From Photorhabdus asymbiotica (lineage in GTDB: Bacteria; Pseudomonadota; Gammaproteobacteria; Enterobacterales; Enterobacteriaceae): DNA of 64,000 nt. Numbering within the stretch: position 1 is the first letter of the stretch; each line of letters opens with the position of its first letter. This document shows positions 50,991 through 61,419 of the stretch, in pieces. The position numbers were made by a program, and so were the translations under genes. The DNA lies in NCBI RefSeq assembly GCF_003634575.1, contig NZ_RBLJ01000005.1:416971-480970 (forward strand). The letters are read 5' to 3'. The notes beneath the pieces were generated by a model that saw only the letters and a program-made list of their open reading frames with translations, did not search any database and was not told where the DNA came from.

Positions 50991-51953
50991 TTATTTTACC
51001 CCTAGTTTAATAAATGAAAATGATTCATCTAAATCTTGGGTGTCCTGAATGATGAGTCCTGCTTGGTTAGCCAAATATTCGAACTCAGTTAAATAACGTT
51101 CTTTACCTAAAAGTAACACATCCATGAATATATCCATAGATTTAGCTATATTAACTATAGGAGACAGTGGTTTTTTCATGATGGTTATCAATAATATCGA
51201 TGCATCATCATTCATTGCTTTCCGGCAATTCTTCAAAATTGATATTGAGTCATTATCAGACCAATTATGAATGACATTCTTTAAAATATATAGATCATAA
51301 CCAGATGGAACTGATTTCAGAAAATCTCCATTTATAAATTCCATATTTTCTGAAACAGGAGTTTCATTATATTTGTCCAATACGGCGTAATGTTTTCCTT
51401 TTACCTTTTCATTGATTTTTACCAGAAGATTTCCTTCTCCTCCTCCAAGATCTAATATTCTCTTATGTTTGCTGAAATCATAAGTTTCAAGTAACTTTTT
51501 AGCTAGTTTGTCAGAGTTTCTTGACATTAAAGAATCAAAATTTGATTTTATTAATTTATTATCACCTAAATGCTCGAAGAATGGTTTACCATGCGCTATT
51601 TCGAATGCTGATTTATTATCATTTCTCAGTAAGGATTCTGGGTACATTAACCAAGAATTCCAGTTATATGAGCTAATTTCATGTTTTACCAATAATGACT
51701 CCAAGCTGCTAGGATCTGCAAGTGCACGGCATTCATCAGAAAGGGCAACGCCATGGTTGTTGTTAACTAGTACCCCGATTTCAATTAAGAAATCACATAA
51801 TCGGTTGAGGCGAGAGTTATCAATACCGCATTTATGGGAAAGTTCATTTATGCTTACATAGATCCCATCTTTAAGATGAACAGATAATCCGGTATTAACA
51901 AGAGCATAGATTGCGGCTGATTTTCTATATGATCTAATAAGTTCGGTTAGCAT
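50991..51953 (-). CDS. SAM-dependent O-methyltransferase, paralogue 2
   Basis: 320 aa, highly similar throughout to paralogue 1 (RSYRKSAAIYALVNTGLSVHLKDG; motif I RILDLGGGEGNLL; DLYILKNVIHNWSDNDSISILKNCRKA). The region that aligns with the catalytic HDW of paralogue 1 reads HNW here, so Asp is replaced by Asn beside the conserved His. This may change activity or substrate. AAAGGATAATTCA precedes the ATG. Confidence 0.85.
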   Translation of the reverse strand: MLTELIRSYRKSAAIYALVNTGLSVHLKDGIYVSINELSHKCGIDNSRLNRLCDFLIEIGVLVNNNHGVALSDECRALADPSSLESLLVKHEISSYNWNSWLMYPESLLRNDNKSAFEIAHGKPFFEHLGDNKLIKSNFDSLMSRNSDKLAKKLLETYDFSKHKRILDLGGGEGNLLVKINEKVKGKHYAVLDKYNETPVSENMEFINGDFLKSVPSGYDLYILKNVIHNWSDNDSISILKNCRKAMNDDASILLITIMKKPLSPIVNIAKSMDIFMDVLLLGKERYLTEFEYLANQAGLIIQDTQDLDESFSFIKLGVK

Positions 51954-52502
51954 TGAATTATCCTTTATGATTATAAAGAAATGAGAGTTTTCTATAGATT
52001 ACAGAATGCTATTGAATATATTGGGAAAATATTTTAACCAAAATGTGATTATTAGTTTTAATATATTCTCCTAGTCAGGTAATGAAGGTTATTTTCTCCT
52101 TTGATAATTGTTTAGTTAACCTGGATGACGCATTTCTATGAGTAAACTATCAAGTGGTAGACTATATTAAATCCAATAAAAAGAAATGACGAAGATCACA
52201 ATTAACTCTTTTAAATATTTTTGGAAATTAAATGAAATAATATGGCGTAGTGGAATTTTTTAAAAAATTATTTATGAAAAAAGGAATAATGATAAAACCT
52301 GGTAAATTACAGGTTTTTATTGAATATGCTGGCTACCATCCAAAACATGATTTTTAGTATTTTCACCTAGATTTTCACCGCAATTTTTATATTCTCTCTG
52401 TGGCTCATAGCCCGCTTTTGATCTATGCTGAACGCTAAAAACAGGCTTAGGATTATTATTAACCGGAAAGCCGCATAACAGATAACAGGAAGATAGAACT
52501 TA
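51954..52502. promoter_or_regulatory. Upstream region of O-methyltransferase 2 and fdhE promoter
   Basis: Contains AATGA-CGAAGA-TCACA (52185-52200) followed by ATTAACTCTTTT, the conserved CRP-like block also found upstream of paralogue 1. The right part (about 52280-52500) leads into fdhE with no gene of its own. A minus-strand frame at 52367-52552 is not supported. Confidence 0.5.
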
Positions 52503-53432
52503 ATGAGTATTCGCATCATTCCTAAAGAGCAATTGAGTAAAGAGCGTGTCAATGAAAAAGCAGCAGATTATATCCCGCCACTGCTTTTTGTTAATCTGAA
52601 AAACCTCTATCAGCGTCGGTCTGAGCGTCTGAAACAACTGGCCGTAGATAATCCGTTTGCAGACTATCTTAGCTTTGTTGCAGACGTTGTTCAGGCCCAG
52701 CAAAAAGCGTTACATGACAATCCGCTGAAAATAGAGATGGCAGATATTTTGGAAAAGTCTGCCGCTGAGGGTAAACCACCCTTGGATTGTAAAATGTTCC
52801 CACGTACTGAGCACTGGCAAAAATTGCTTTACTCTCTGATAGCAGAATTACTGCCTGATGCGCCGGAACATATCAGCGTAGCTTTGGATAATCTGGAAAA
52901 AGCATCGGAACAGGAACTGGAACAGATGGCTGATGCTTTACTGAAAAATGAATTTAGTAAAGTCAGCCCTGAAAAAGCACTATTTATCTGGGCGGCACTG
53001 TCCTTGTATTGGACACAAATGGCTAATCAAATCCCGGGAAAGGCGCGGACAGAATATGGTGAACATCGTCAGTTCTGTCCTGTTTGCGGCAGTATGCCGG
53101 TTTCCAGTGTCGTGCAGATTGGAACCACTAGCGGGTTGCGTTACCTGCATTGTAGTTTGTGTGAAAGTGAATGGCATGTGGTTCGGGTGAAGTGCAGTAA
53201 CTGTGAACAGACTCGTGATCTCAATTATTGGTCACTGAATAATGAACAGGCAGCAGTGAAAGCGGAAAGCTGCGGTGATTGTGGCAGTTATCTGAAAATC
53301 CTTTATCAGGAAAAAGATCCAAAAGTTGAGGCTGTTGCTGATGATCTAGCTTCGTTAATCCTTGATGCCAAAATGGAAGAGGAAGGTTTTGCCCGCAGTA
53401 GTATTAATCCATTCCTGTTTCCGAATGCGTAA
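52503..53432 (+). CDS. fdhE: Formate dehydrogenase formation protein FdhE
   Basis: 309 aa with four CxxC-type pairs in the C-terminal half ([32 protein letters not shown]) that bind rubredoxin-like iron. It matures Tat-exported formate dehydrogenases in the cytoplasm. It begins [39 protein letters not shown]. 21 nt upstream of selA, so fdhE-selA-selB look like one unit. Confidence 0.96.
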   Translation: MSIRIIPKEQLSKERVNEKAADYIPPLLFVNLKNLYQRRSERLKQLAVDNPFADYLSFVADVVQAQQKALHDNPLKIEMADILEKSAAEGKPPLDCKMFPRTEHWQKLLYSLIAELLPDAPEHISVALDNLEKASEQELEQMADALLKNEFSKVSPEKALFIWAALSLYWTQMANQIPGKARTEYGEHRQFCPVCGSMPVSSVVQIGTTSGLRYLHCSLCESEWHVVRVKCSNCEQTRDLNYWSLNNEQAAVKAESCGDCGSYLKILYQEKDPKVEAVADDLASLILDAKMEEEGFARSSINPFLFPNA

Positions 53433-53453
53433 CTGCTAATTGATGGTATTGCC

Positions 53454-54845
53454 ATGACACAAAAACTGAGTCCATTGTACAGCCAGCTTCCTGCCATTGA
53501 TCGTCTGTTGCATGAGCCACAGATAGCGTTGTTCGTGGAACAATATGGACAGACGCTGGTAACGGCAACATTAAGAAAAATGCAGGAGCAGGTCAGAACC
53601 AATATCAGGCAGCATCAGGAACTGCCTGATTGGTGCGATAACTGGGCAGTAGCACTGGGTCAGCAATTGGAACAAAGACAGGTTTTGTCCTTAAAGCCGG
53701 TGTTTAACCTTAGTGGTACGGTACTTCATACCAACTTTGGCCGGGCATTAATGGCAGAATCGGTTATTGAAGCGGTAACACAAGTGATGCGTTCACCGGT
53801 AACGTTGGAATATTCCCTCGATGGTGCTGGGCGTGGGCACCGTGATTGTGCTTTGGCGAATTTGTTATGCGAATTAACCGGGGCAGAAGATGCTTGTGTC
53901 GTTAATAACAATGCAGCAGCTGTGTTGTTATTGTTAGCAACTGTAGCATCCGGTAAGCAAGTTGTGGTTTCCCGGGGTGAGTTGGTGGAAATTGGTGGAG
54001 CATTCCGTATTCCTGATGTGATGGCTCAGGCAGGATGCCGATTGGTTGAAGTTGGCACCACTAATCGTACTCACCTGAAAGATTATCAACAAGCTATCAA
54101 TGAAGAGACCGCTCTTCTGATGAAAGTTCATACGAGTAATTACCGTATTGAAGGTTTTACTGCGGAAGTCTCCGGTTGTGAATTAGCGAAACTGGGGGTT
54201 AAATCCCAAATTCCTACTGCTATTGATTTGGGTAGTGGTTCTATGATCAATATGGCTCAATATGGCTTGCCAGCCGAACCTATGCCTCAGGACTATCTGA
54301 ATCAGGGCATCGATCTGGTCACTTTTTCTGGTGATAAATTATTGGGGGGGCCGCAGGCTGGAATTATCCTTGGTAAGAAACAGTGGATAGAAGCTATCCA
54401 GCGTCATCCACTAAAGCGCGCTTTGCGGGCGGATAAAATGACTCTGGCTGCTTTGGAAGCGACATTGCGATTGTATCAATGCCCTGAACAACTTTGCTAT
54501 CAGTTGCCAACGTTACGTTTGTTAACGCGTTCACAGCAAGAAATGTATGATTTGGCACAACAGTTATTACCTCAGATTCAGGCATATTACGGTGGCCAGT
54601 TTATTGTTCGTAATGAGCCGTGCTACTCACAGATTGGCAGTGGTTCATTGCCAGTCGAGCTTTTGTCTAGCTGGGCTTTGACTTTCACTGCCATTGATGG
54701 TCAGGGCCGGACATTGGAACAGTTGGCTCAGCACTGGCGTAGATTAGCGAAACCGGTTATTGGACGTATTTCTGAAGGACGTTTGTGGTTGGATTTACGT
54801 TGCCTTGAAGACGGAAAAGCATTGTTGCAGGCACTCTTACTTTAA
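53454..54845 (+). CDS. selA: L-seryl-tRNA(Sec) selenium transferase
   Basis: 463 aa. PLP-enzyme fold with the Schiff-base lysine in [14 protein letters not shown] (residue ~294), and the N-terminal [21 protein letters not shown]. It converts Ser-tRNA(Sec) to Sec-tRNA(Sec) using selenophosphate. selC and selD are not in the window. Confidence 0.97.
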   Translation: MTQKLSPLYSQLPAIDRLLHEPQIALFVEQYGQTLVTATLRKMQEQVRTNIRQHQELPDWCDNWAVALGQQLEQRQVLSLKPVFNLSGTVLHTNFGRALMAESVIEAVTQVMRSPVTLEYSLDGAGRGHRDCALANLLCELTGAEDACVVNNNAAAVLLLLATVASGKQVVVSRGELVEIGGAFRIPDVMAQAGCRLVEVGTTNRTHLKDYQQAINEETALLMKVHTSNYRIEGFTAEVSGCELAKLGVKSQIPTAIDLGSGSMINMAQYGLPAEPMPQDYLNQGIDLVTFSGDKLLGGPQAGIILGKKQWIEAIQRHPLKRALRADKMTLAALEATLRLYQCPEQLCYQLPTLRLLTRSQQEMYDLAQQLLPQIQAYYGGQFIVRNEPCYSQIGSGSLPVELLSSWALTFTAIDGQGRTLEQLAQHWRRLAKPVIGRISEGRLWLDLRCLEDGKALLQALLL

Positions 54846-54880
54846 TTTTCTGGAACTACCCTAATTTTCTGAAACTATAT

Positions 54881-56740
54881 ATGATTTTTGCCACCGCAGG
54901 TCATGTTGACCATGGTAAGACTACGCTGATTCAAGCTATTACCGGTGTGAATACGGCACGTTTGCCGGAAGAGAAAAAACGAGTTATGACCATTGATCTG
55001 GGTTATGCCTATTGGCCGCAATCAGATGGGTCTTCGGTTGGTTTTGTTGATGTGCCCGGACATGAAAAATTTCTTGCCAATATGCTAGCAGGGATAGGGG
55101 GTATCGATCATGTTTTGCTAGTGGTTGCCTGTGACGATGGGGTAATGGCTCAAACCAAAGAGCATTTGGCTATTCTACGTTTGATAGGCTGCCCGGCAAT
55201 TACAGTTGTGCTCACTAAGGCAGATCGGGTGGCATCGTTGCGGGTAGTTGATGTGCGCCAACAGATTGAGTATGAACTGGCAACTCAGGGTTGGATTGGT
55301 GCTCCTTTGTTTATTACAGCAGCCACTGATGAAGAAAGTATTGCCCTTCTGCGGCAGCATCTGTTGCAGCTACACCAACAAAACAGACAGCATGAAAAGC
55401 TGAATCAGCGTTTTCGTCTGGCGATAGATCGTGTTTTCAGTGTAAAAGGCGCGGGTCTGGTGGTGACGGGAACGGCATTAGCTGGCAGGGTCAGTATGGG
55501 GGATATCCTCTGGCTGACTGGCTGTGATAATCAAGTCAGGGTGCGTGGCCTGCATGCTCAGAATCGACAGACAGATACGGCCCAGGCCGGGCAGCGCATT
55601 GCACTGAATATTGCCGGTGATATTAGTAAGGAACAGATTTCCCGTGGTGATTGGCTGCTTTCCCAACAGCCCTCTGAGAATGTGGAAAAGGTGCTGGTAG
55701 AACTAGAAACTGATGAACCTTTGCGAAACTGGCAATCTCTTCATATTCATCATGCTGCCAGCCATATCACCGGTCGGATTTCATTACTCAATCAGCCTTC
55801 TGATAAGCCTCTGTTAGCTGAATTGGTCCTGGATAGCCCGTTGTGGCTGGTTGAGAATGACCGATTGATATTGCGTGATATTAGCGCCAGAAGAACGCTG
55901 GCCGGCGCACGAGTGATAAATTTAAATTCTCCTCGCCGTGGTAAGCGTCAGCCTGAGTTTTTGCATTGGCTCACTCAGCTTGCCAGAGCATCGGATCATG
56001 CCGCTAATTTAATGCTCTATTTATCACGAGGGGCTCTTTCTCTTAACCATTTTTCTTGGGCGCGTCAGTTAACGGAAGAGACTCTCCATCAGCTAATAGC
56101 TAATATGGATGTGATGATCTCTGATGGTATGGTGCTGTCACAGAGTCATGCTGAGCTGGCAAAACAGAAACTATTACAGGTTTTAGCTGAATATCATCAG
56201 CAACATGTTGATCAACTGGGTTTGGGGAAGGCACGTTTAAAACGGATGGCTTTACCAACATTAAATGAAGCGTTGGTTTATAGTCTAATTGATGTATTGC
56301 TCGATAATGGGCAATTGGAACAAGCGCGTGGTTGGTTATTTCTTCCTGAACATGGTTTGGCTTTTAGTGACGAACAGGGAAAATTGTGGCAGCGAATAGC
56401 ACCTTATTTTGCAGATGATCCCTGGTGGGTACGTGATTTGGCGGCTGATTTAGAGGAAGAAGAGGTGACAATTCGCAGTGTATTGAAAAAAGCGGCACAA
56501 TTGGGACATATTACCGCCGTTGTTCATGATCGCTATTATGGTAGCCAACGAATTCAGCAATTCGCAGAGCTTATCCGTAAGTTTAATCAAAATCATGGTG
56601 GGATCACTGCCGCCGATTTTCGTGATGAATTGGGTATTGGTCGTAAACTGGCTATTCAGATATTGGAATTCTTTGATCGCAGCGGTTTTACTCGTCGTCA
56701 GGCTGAGCGACATATTCTCAGGGATAATGGGCTGTTTTGA
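54881..56740 (+). CDS. selB: Selenocysteine-specific elongation factor SelB
   Basis: 619 aa. EF-Tu-like GTPase motifs GHVDHGKTTLIQAI (residues 7-20), DVPGHEKFLANML and TKAD, then beta-barrels, and C-terminal winged helices (EEEVTIRSVLKKAAQLG; FRDELGIGRKLAIQILEFFDRSGFTRR) that bind the SECIS hairpin. It delivers Sec-tRNA to the UGA of fdoG at 44365. 35 nt after selA. Confidence 0.97.
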   Translation: MIFATAGHVDHGKTTLIQAITGVNTARLPEEKKRVMTIDLGYAYWPQSDGSSVGFVDVPGHEKFLANMLAGIGGIDHVLLVVACDDGVMAQTKEHLAILRLIGCPAITVVLTKADRVASLRVVDVRQQIEYELATQGWIGAPLFITAATDEESIALLRQHLLQLHQQNRQHEKLNQRFRLAIDRVFSVKGAGLVVTGTALAGRVSMGDILWLTGCDNQVRVRGLHAQNRQTDTAQAGQRIALNIAGDISKEQISRGDWLLSQQPSENVEKVLVELETDEPLRNWQSLHIHHAASHITGRISLLNQPSDKPLLAELVLDSPLWLVENDRLILRDISARRTLAGARVINLNSPRRGKRQPEFLHWLTQLARASDHAANLMLYLSRGALSLNHFSWARQLTEETLHQLIANMDVMISDGMVLSQSHAELAKQKLLQVLAEYHQQHVDQLGLGKARLKRMALPTLNEALVYSLIDVLLDNGQLEQARGWLFLPEHGLAFSDEQGKLWQRIAPYFADDPWWVRDLAADLEEEEVTIRSVLKKAAQLGHITAVVHDRYYGSQRIQQFAELIRKFNQNHGGITAADFRDELGIGRKLAIQILEFFDRSGFTRRQAERHILRDNGLF

Positions 56741-56872
56741 TAATTTTTTCTTGTTCAATAAGGAGACGGGAACAACAAAATTAATGTTTTATTTCGATTG
56801 ATTTAACTTGCCTGTGTTATTTTTGCCAACTGTTACTAGTGTGAGCTTCCTATTGACTGGGTTTAGTACGAT

Positions 56873-58522
56873 ATGAAAAAGAAGATAATATCGAGTGTTT
56901 ATCTAGGGTTATTGTTTATTGCAACTTTAATACTGGTTTTTGAAAAAAGTGATGCTATTTATCCAGCATTGATAGCTCTCGGTGTATTTGGTGTGATATT
57001 TGGACTGGTGTTTTTTATGTCGGCCCGGTTACTGTTTTCTGTTGCCTTTACCGGAACACTGTTTATTATCTTTAAGTTTCTCAATCAAATAAAAGTTCAT
57101 TACTACAAAGAACAGCTCATGTTCTCTGACCTAAACCTGATGTTTGATCCTGCTAATCAGGAAACACTGCGGCATTATTGGCTAGCTGGCCTGGCAGTCA
57201 TTGCTATGCTTATCTGGTTGATTTTTAATATGGTGCTCAGTTGGAAAAAGTCATCACCTTCCCGTGGTTTCAAATGGCGTACTGTCGGATTGGTGTTGGT
57301 TGTGGTTTGTGTATGGGAAGTGAGTGTTACCGCCAATGCGTTTAGAGAGCAATGGGAATCTTCGCTACCAAAAGGACGTGGTACTGTCACTAATATGGTG
57401 ATGTCAGCTAAAGATGCCAAATATCATGCTCCTCAGTTTGGACAATCATCCGATTATTTTCTGCAACAGGCTAAGCGTGTCACGCTGCCTGTGCCACAGT
57501 CTGAAATTAAGCCAGATGTGGTGATGTTATTGCAGGAATCAACGGTTACTCCACATATCTATCAATTACCGGATGATTCACGGCTACCTAATCTTTATAT
57601 GTTCCAGCGAAATACTGGGGTTAGTGCTCAAAGCCCAATGAGGGTACAAACTTTTGGCGGTGGTACCTGGTTATCCGAATTCTCTGCTCTGACAGGTTTG
57701 AATACTGATGATTTTGGTTCACGTAAAAATGCGGTTTTTTATTTTATCGTTGATCACTTGAAATACAGTCTATTCCGTGAGATGAAACAGAATGGTTATT
57801 ACACCGTTGTTCTGACACCATTTAATAAATCCTCTTATCACTCCGGTCATGCTTACCAGACGCTGGGTGTTGACCGTATTATTCAACCGCAGGAATTAGG
57901 CTATCCCGCCAGTCTTGACGAAAATCTGTGGACTATCCCTACACAGAGTATGTTGAATTACGTGAAAGAAATCTTGGGACAGGAAACCGATAAGCCGTTG
58001 TTTATTTTCTCCCTGACTATGTATGAACATGGCCCATATGATGAAGATCATTCCGATGATTACGGACTTTCCGGACATGTGAAAAATTTACAGGCAGTTG
58101 GTAAGTTCAGTCATTATATGGAAAAAATCAAGGCTTCTGATCCCGCAATCAAAGATTTCAGCGAGTTTGTTGCTAAACGGGAAAAACCAACAATCTTCCT
58201 CTATTTCGGTGATCATCAACCCAATATTAACTTAGATCAGTACGATAGTGTATTTTCAAATCCCGGTTATATCACTCAGTTCACCATGCGAGATAATTTG
58301 AAACAGGGAGAACCGGTTCAGACTGATGAGTTGACGGATATTTCATTCCTTGGTGGAATGATTATGGAGAGAGCTAAACTGAATGTTTCACCTTTTTATC
58401 GGGCGAATATGACGATGCGCCATCTCTGCCGAGGAGCGTTAGATGATTGTCAGGATAAAGAGTTGGTGAATAGCTATAAACACTATATTTATCAGCAACT
58501 AGAAGTTGCTGATAAAAAGTAA
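56873..58522 (+). CDS. Sulfatase-fold membrane transferase (LTA synthase / phosphoglycerol transferase-like)
   Basis: 549 aa. Four or so transmembrane helices in residues 1-155, then a periplasmic alkaline-phosphatase-fold domain: PDVVMLLQESTVTPHIYQL (metal/nucleophile region with ST), TFGGGTWLSEFSALTG, SLTMYEHGPYDED and FLYFGDHQPNI (late metal ligands DH). This is the pattern of LtaS/OpgB/EptA relatives that move phospholipid head groups onto envelope glycans. Precise acceptor unknown. It follows selB by 132 bp and probably has its own promoter. Confidence 0.8.
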   Translation: MKKKIISSVYLGLLFIATLILVFEKSDAIYPALIALGVFGVIFGLVFFMSARLLFSVAFTGTLFIIFKFLNQIKVHYYKEQLMFSDLNLMFDPANQETLRHYWLAGLAVIAMLIWLIFNMVLSWKKSSPSRGFKWRTVGLVLVVVCVWEVSVTANAFREQWESSLPKGRGTVTNMVMSAKDAKYHAPQFGQSSDYFLQQAKRVTLPVPQSEIKPDVVMLLQESTVTPHIYQLPDDSRLPNLYMFQRNTGVSAQSPMRVQTFGGGTWLSEFSALTGLNTDDFGSRKNAVFYFIVDHLKYSLFREMKQNGYYTVVLTPFNKSSYHSGHAYQTLGVDRIIQPQELGYPASLDENLWTIPTQSMLNYVKEILGQETDKPLFIFSLTMYEHGPYDEDHSDDYGLSGHVKNLQAVGKFSHYMEKIKASDPAIKDFSEFVAKREKPTIFLYFGDHQPNINLDQYDSVFSNPGYITQFTMRDNLKQGEPVQTDELTDISFLGGMIMERAKLNVSPFYRANMTMRHLCRGALDDCQDKELVNSYKHYIYQQLEVADKK

Positions 58523-59193
58523 ATCATAAAATATAAGTGAGCGGGTGCCATATTTACATGGCACTTGCTGTACTGCAAATGCGGGTAAATGTTCTTCAAC
58601 TTTTTGTAACCGCTCTTCAATTACGCGCTTAATCGTTTATTGTAATAAGATAGTAGCAAGGATAATCACTTCCCTTATTTAAGTTGTTCGCATATTCAGA
58701 CAATAAAATCACCTTATGTTATTGATAATATCGTAAGTTATACCCAATAGATTTCGAGTTGCTTCGTGACGGCAAGGGAGTGAATCCCCGGTCACATAGT
58801 TAACTATGTGACCGGGGTGAGCGAGTGCAGCCAACAAAGAGGCAACTTGAAAGATAACGGGTATAAATATATTCGGTGTACATCAGCATATAAATGCAAT
58901 ATCAATCTGGTCAATGGATTTAGGTTAGTAATCACATAATTATACCGGCCAATTCTTATTGGATTCGATTGATGTTAAAGTATAAGCGTTTCTTATGCAT
59001 TGTGTTTGGGAATTAAAGATGACCAAACCCGTAATCAGATGTCATTCCAGGTTATTTCTATGGCGATGGTCAAACACTCGGTCTGTCTTCTGAATTGATA
59101 GTTTGTTGGTGAGAATTTCAGCCTTGGGACTGTTCGTCTCTTTCTTTATTAAGCAGGGTCATAGCTTATATTTGGCCAGAAAAGGAGAGTCTG
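58523..59193. other. Intergenic region with a hairpin and ERIC copy 4
   Basis: A terminator-like hairpin GTGCCAT-N5-ATGGCAC lies at about 58547-58566, followed by AT-rich DNA, the ERIC element at 58739-58865 and a further ~330 bp leading to the kinase gene. No gene is seen in either strand. GGAGAG just before 59194 is the ribosome site of the kinase. Confidence 0.6.
58739..58865. repeat. ERIC element, copy 4 (127 bp, symmetric core)
   Basis: TATACCC...GGGTATA, 127 bp. Unlike the other copies, the centre is a long near-perfect palindrome (CCCCGGTCACATAGTTAACT and its complement). The two core arms have become matched. Confidence 0.9.
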
Positions 59194-60114
59194 ATGGAGG
59201 GGGTACTGCCGATTACTGTGATCGGGGCTGCTGCGGGAGATATTGTTCTCTGTTTACCAAGGCTTCCCCGCAGCGGTGAAGACCGGGAAGCAAAAGAAAT
59301 TGATCGGCAGATCGGCGGTTCAGGTTTTAATGTTGCCCGGGCTTTGGTCCGTCTGCAAATCCCGGTGATTAATGGTATTCCGGTTGGTAATGGATACTGG
59401 GGCGAGCAGATAGCTAAGGAAATGCAAGCTCTGGGACTTAAGGTCACGTTAACCAACTCATATCTTGATAATGGCTGGTGTTTGGCAATGGTCGAACCGG
59501 ATGGTGAAAGAAGTTTTGTTTCTGTGAGTGGTTGCGAAGTTGACTGGAGTGAGGCAATGCTCTCTTCTATTGCTCTACCAGAAAAGGGATATATCTATTC
59601 CAGTGGTTATGTCATGGCGAGTAAAACTACGGCGATTTTGTGTGACTGGTTGCTGACGTTACCTCTTGGACAGACGTTATTACTGGATTTTGGTCCTCGT
59701 TTACCAGAAATAGATCCTGCTTTCATTGATGCATTACCTGCTGACCGGACCATTTTGACTCTGAACCGTGATGAGGTTGCTATGTTGTGTGGAGAAGGTG
59801 ATTCTGTCACTCAGGCTAGCTGTTACTCCAGTAAAAGAAAAATCACGATTATCTGTCGGTTAGGTTCACAAGGTGCATGGATATGCCTGCCGGACCGCTC
59901 TCCTGAACATGTTCCTGCCTATAAGGTGAAAGTGGTAGATACCATCGGAGCTGGTGATGCTCATAGTAGTGGCATGCTGGCAGGTTTATCACAAGGGATG
60001 TCTTTGAGAGATGCTGTTAAGCTTGGCAATCGTGTTGCTGCCATTGTTGTCAACCGTTCTGGTGCTGCTGGGGCACCAACTATAAAAGAGCTAGAGGAGT
60101 TTGTGTTTGAATAA
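59194..60114 (+). CDS. PfkB-family carbohydrate/nucleoside kinase
   Basis: 306 aa. N-terminal GGSGFNVARALVRL substrate loop and C-terminal DTIGAGDAHSSGMLAGL containing the anion hole and catalytic Asp; the usual Phe of GAGDxF is replaced by His/Ser. ATG 59194 follows AAAGGAGAG. Such kinases phosphorylate sugars or nucleosides with ATP. The substrate is not evident. The gene 47 nt downstream encodes an MFS transporter and could be co-transcribed. Confidence 0.85.
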   Translation: MEGVLPITVIGAAAGDIVLCLPRLPRSGEDREAKEIDRQIGGSGFNVARALVRLQIPVINGIPVGNGYWGEQIAKEMQALGLKVTLTNSYLDNGWCLAMVEPDGERSFVSVSGCEVDWSEAMLSSIALPEKGYIYSSGYVMASKTTAILCDWLLTLPLGQTLLLDFGPRLPEIDPAFIDALPADRTILTLNRDEVAMLCGEGDSVTQASCYSSKRKITIICRLGSQGAWICLPDRSPEHVPAYKVKVVDTIGAGDAHSSGMLAGLSQGMSLRDAVKLGNRVAAIVVNRSGAAGAPTIKELEEFVFE

Positions 60115-60161
60115 TAACCTTCAAACACTGCACCTCTTAAATATTAAGGGGCTTTGCTAAA

Positions 60162-61391
60162 ATGAGTGCAATACTTCCAGATTGGAAACGAAAAACAGCT
60201 TTATTTTTATCAGCTCAAACAATTTCTCTGCTGGGTTCTTCCATTGTCCAGTTCTCGATTGTCTGGTATATCACCCTAAGTACCTCATCAGGAGAGATGT
60301 TGGCTATTTCGGTACTCTGTGCATTTCTTCCCCAGGTATTAATCTCTTTATTTGCTGGTGTTTGGGCTGATACTTACAACCGTAAGTTACTCAGTATCGC
60401 CTCTGATGCGTTAATTGCATTAGTGACTCTTGGCTTGGCGATCTCTTTTATGCTCGGATTCAAGAGCATTGAGTTACTATTTGTAGCCCTATTTCTCCGT
60501 TCATTTTGTACTGGAATTCAGACTCCGGCTGTGAGTGCCATCATTCCACAATTGGTCCCGAAAGAGAAACTATTGCGGGTCAATGGTATTAATACTTCTC
60601 TGACTTCACTAATGATGTTGGCATCTCCTGCTATCAGTGGTTTTTTGTATTCTCAAACTTCGCTTGAAAATATTTTTCTAGTGGATGTGGCGACTGCCAT
60701 TATTGGCATTAGTATTGTTGCATTTATTCCTATTCCTACAGTAGCTTCTGATTCCATGCCGGATAATAAATTTCAGGCGATTTTAGATGGTTTTCGCTAT
60801 CTGCGAGAGAATAAGCTCATTAGGAATCTTTTGATTTTCCTGATTTGTGATTGTTTCTTGGTTAGTCCTGCTGCGTTTTTGACGCCGCTATTGGTTAACC
60901 GAACATTTGGTGAAGAATCATGGCGTTTAGCTATTAATGAAGTGACATTTAGTGCAGGAGCAGTTTTAGGTGGATTGCTGATTTCTTTCTTGAATGAATA
61001 TAAAAATAAATTGCGTATAACGGCAGTAGCTTGCGCATTTTCTGGGATATTTATGATTGCTCTTGGCTATGCGTATTGGTTCCCGCTTTATCTGGCATTA
61101 AACGTCTTTTTGGGCATGATAATGCCTTGTTTTAACGCACCGATAGTAGCAACTTTCCAGGAAAAGGTTAAACCTGAGATGATGGGAAGGATATTTAGTT
61201 TAGTCCAAATAGCTATGTCCTGTTCTTTGCCATTAGGTATGGTGTTGTTTGGTCCAGTTGCTGATTATATTAGTGTTCAATCTCTTTTAATAATATGTGG
61301 TGGGTTGATATTACTGACTGGTACGCTGTTTTTTATGTTTAACGGAGAAGGAAACAAAGAAGGCAACAGAGAAAGTAGCGGAGTAGTTTAA
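60162..61391 (+). CDS. MFS transporter (drug/siderophore efflux-like, MFS_3)
   Basis: 409 aa with 12 predicted transmembrane helices. The loop motif DTYNRKLLSIASDALIAL after helix 2, FCTGIQTPAVSAIIPQLVPKEKLLRVNGINTSL, and KPEMMGRIFSLVQIAMSCSLPLGMVLFGPVADYI are characteristic of the macrolide-efflux/EntS-like branch. Inner membrane; substrate unknown. It has a weak ribosome site and follows the PfkB kinase by 47 nt. Confidence 0.85.
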   Translation: MSAILPDWKRKTALFLSAQTISLLGSSIVQFSIVWYITLSTSSGEMLAISVLCAFLPQVLISLFAGVWADTYNRKLLSIASDALIALVTLGLAISFMLGFKSIELLFVALFLRSFCTGIQTPAVSAIIPQLVPKEKLLRVNGINTSLTSLMMLASPAISGFLYSQTSLENIFLVDVATAIIGISIVAFIPIPTVASDSMPDNKFQAILDGFRYLRENKLIRNLLIFLICDCFLVSPAAFLTPLLVNRTFGEESWRLAINEVTFSAGAVLGGLLISFLNEYKNKLRITAVACAFSGIFMIALGYAYWFPLYLALNVFLGMIMPCFNAPIVATFQEKVKPEMMGRIFSLVQIAMSCSLPLGMVLFGPVADYISVQSLLIICGGLILLTGTLFFMFNGEGNKEGNRESSGVV

Positions 61392-61419
61392 TTAGGCTAG
61401 TGTTGCCAAAGATATCACG

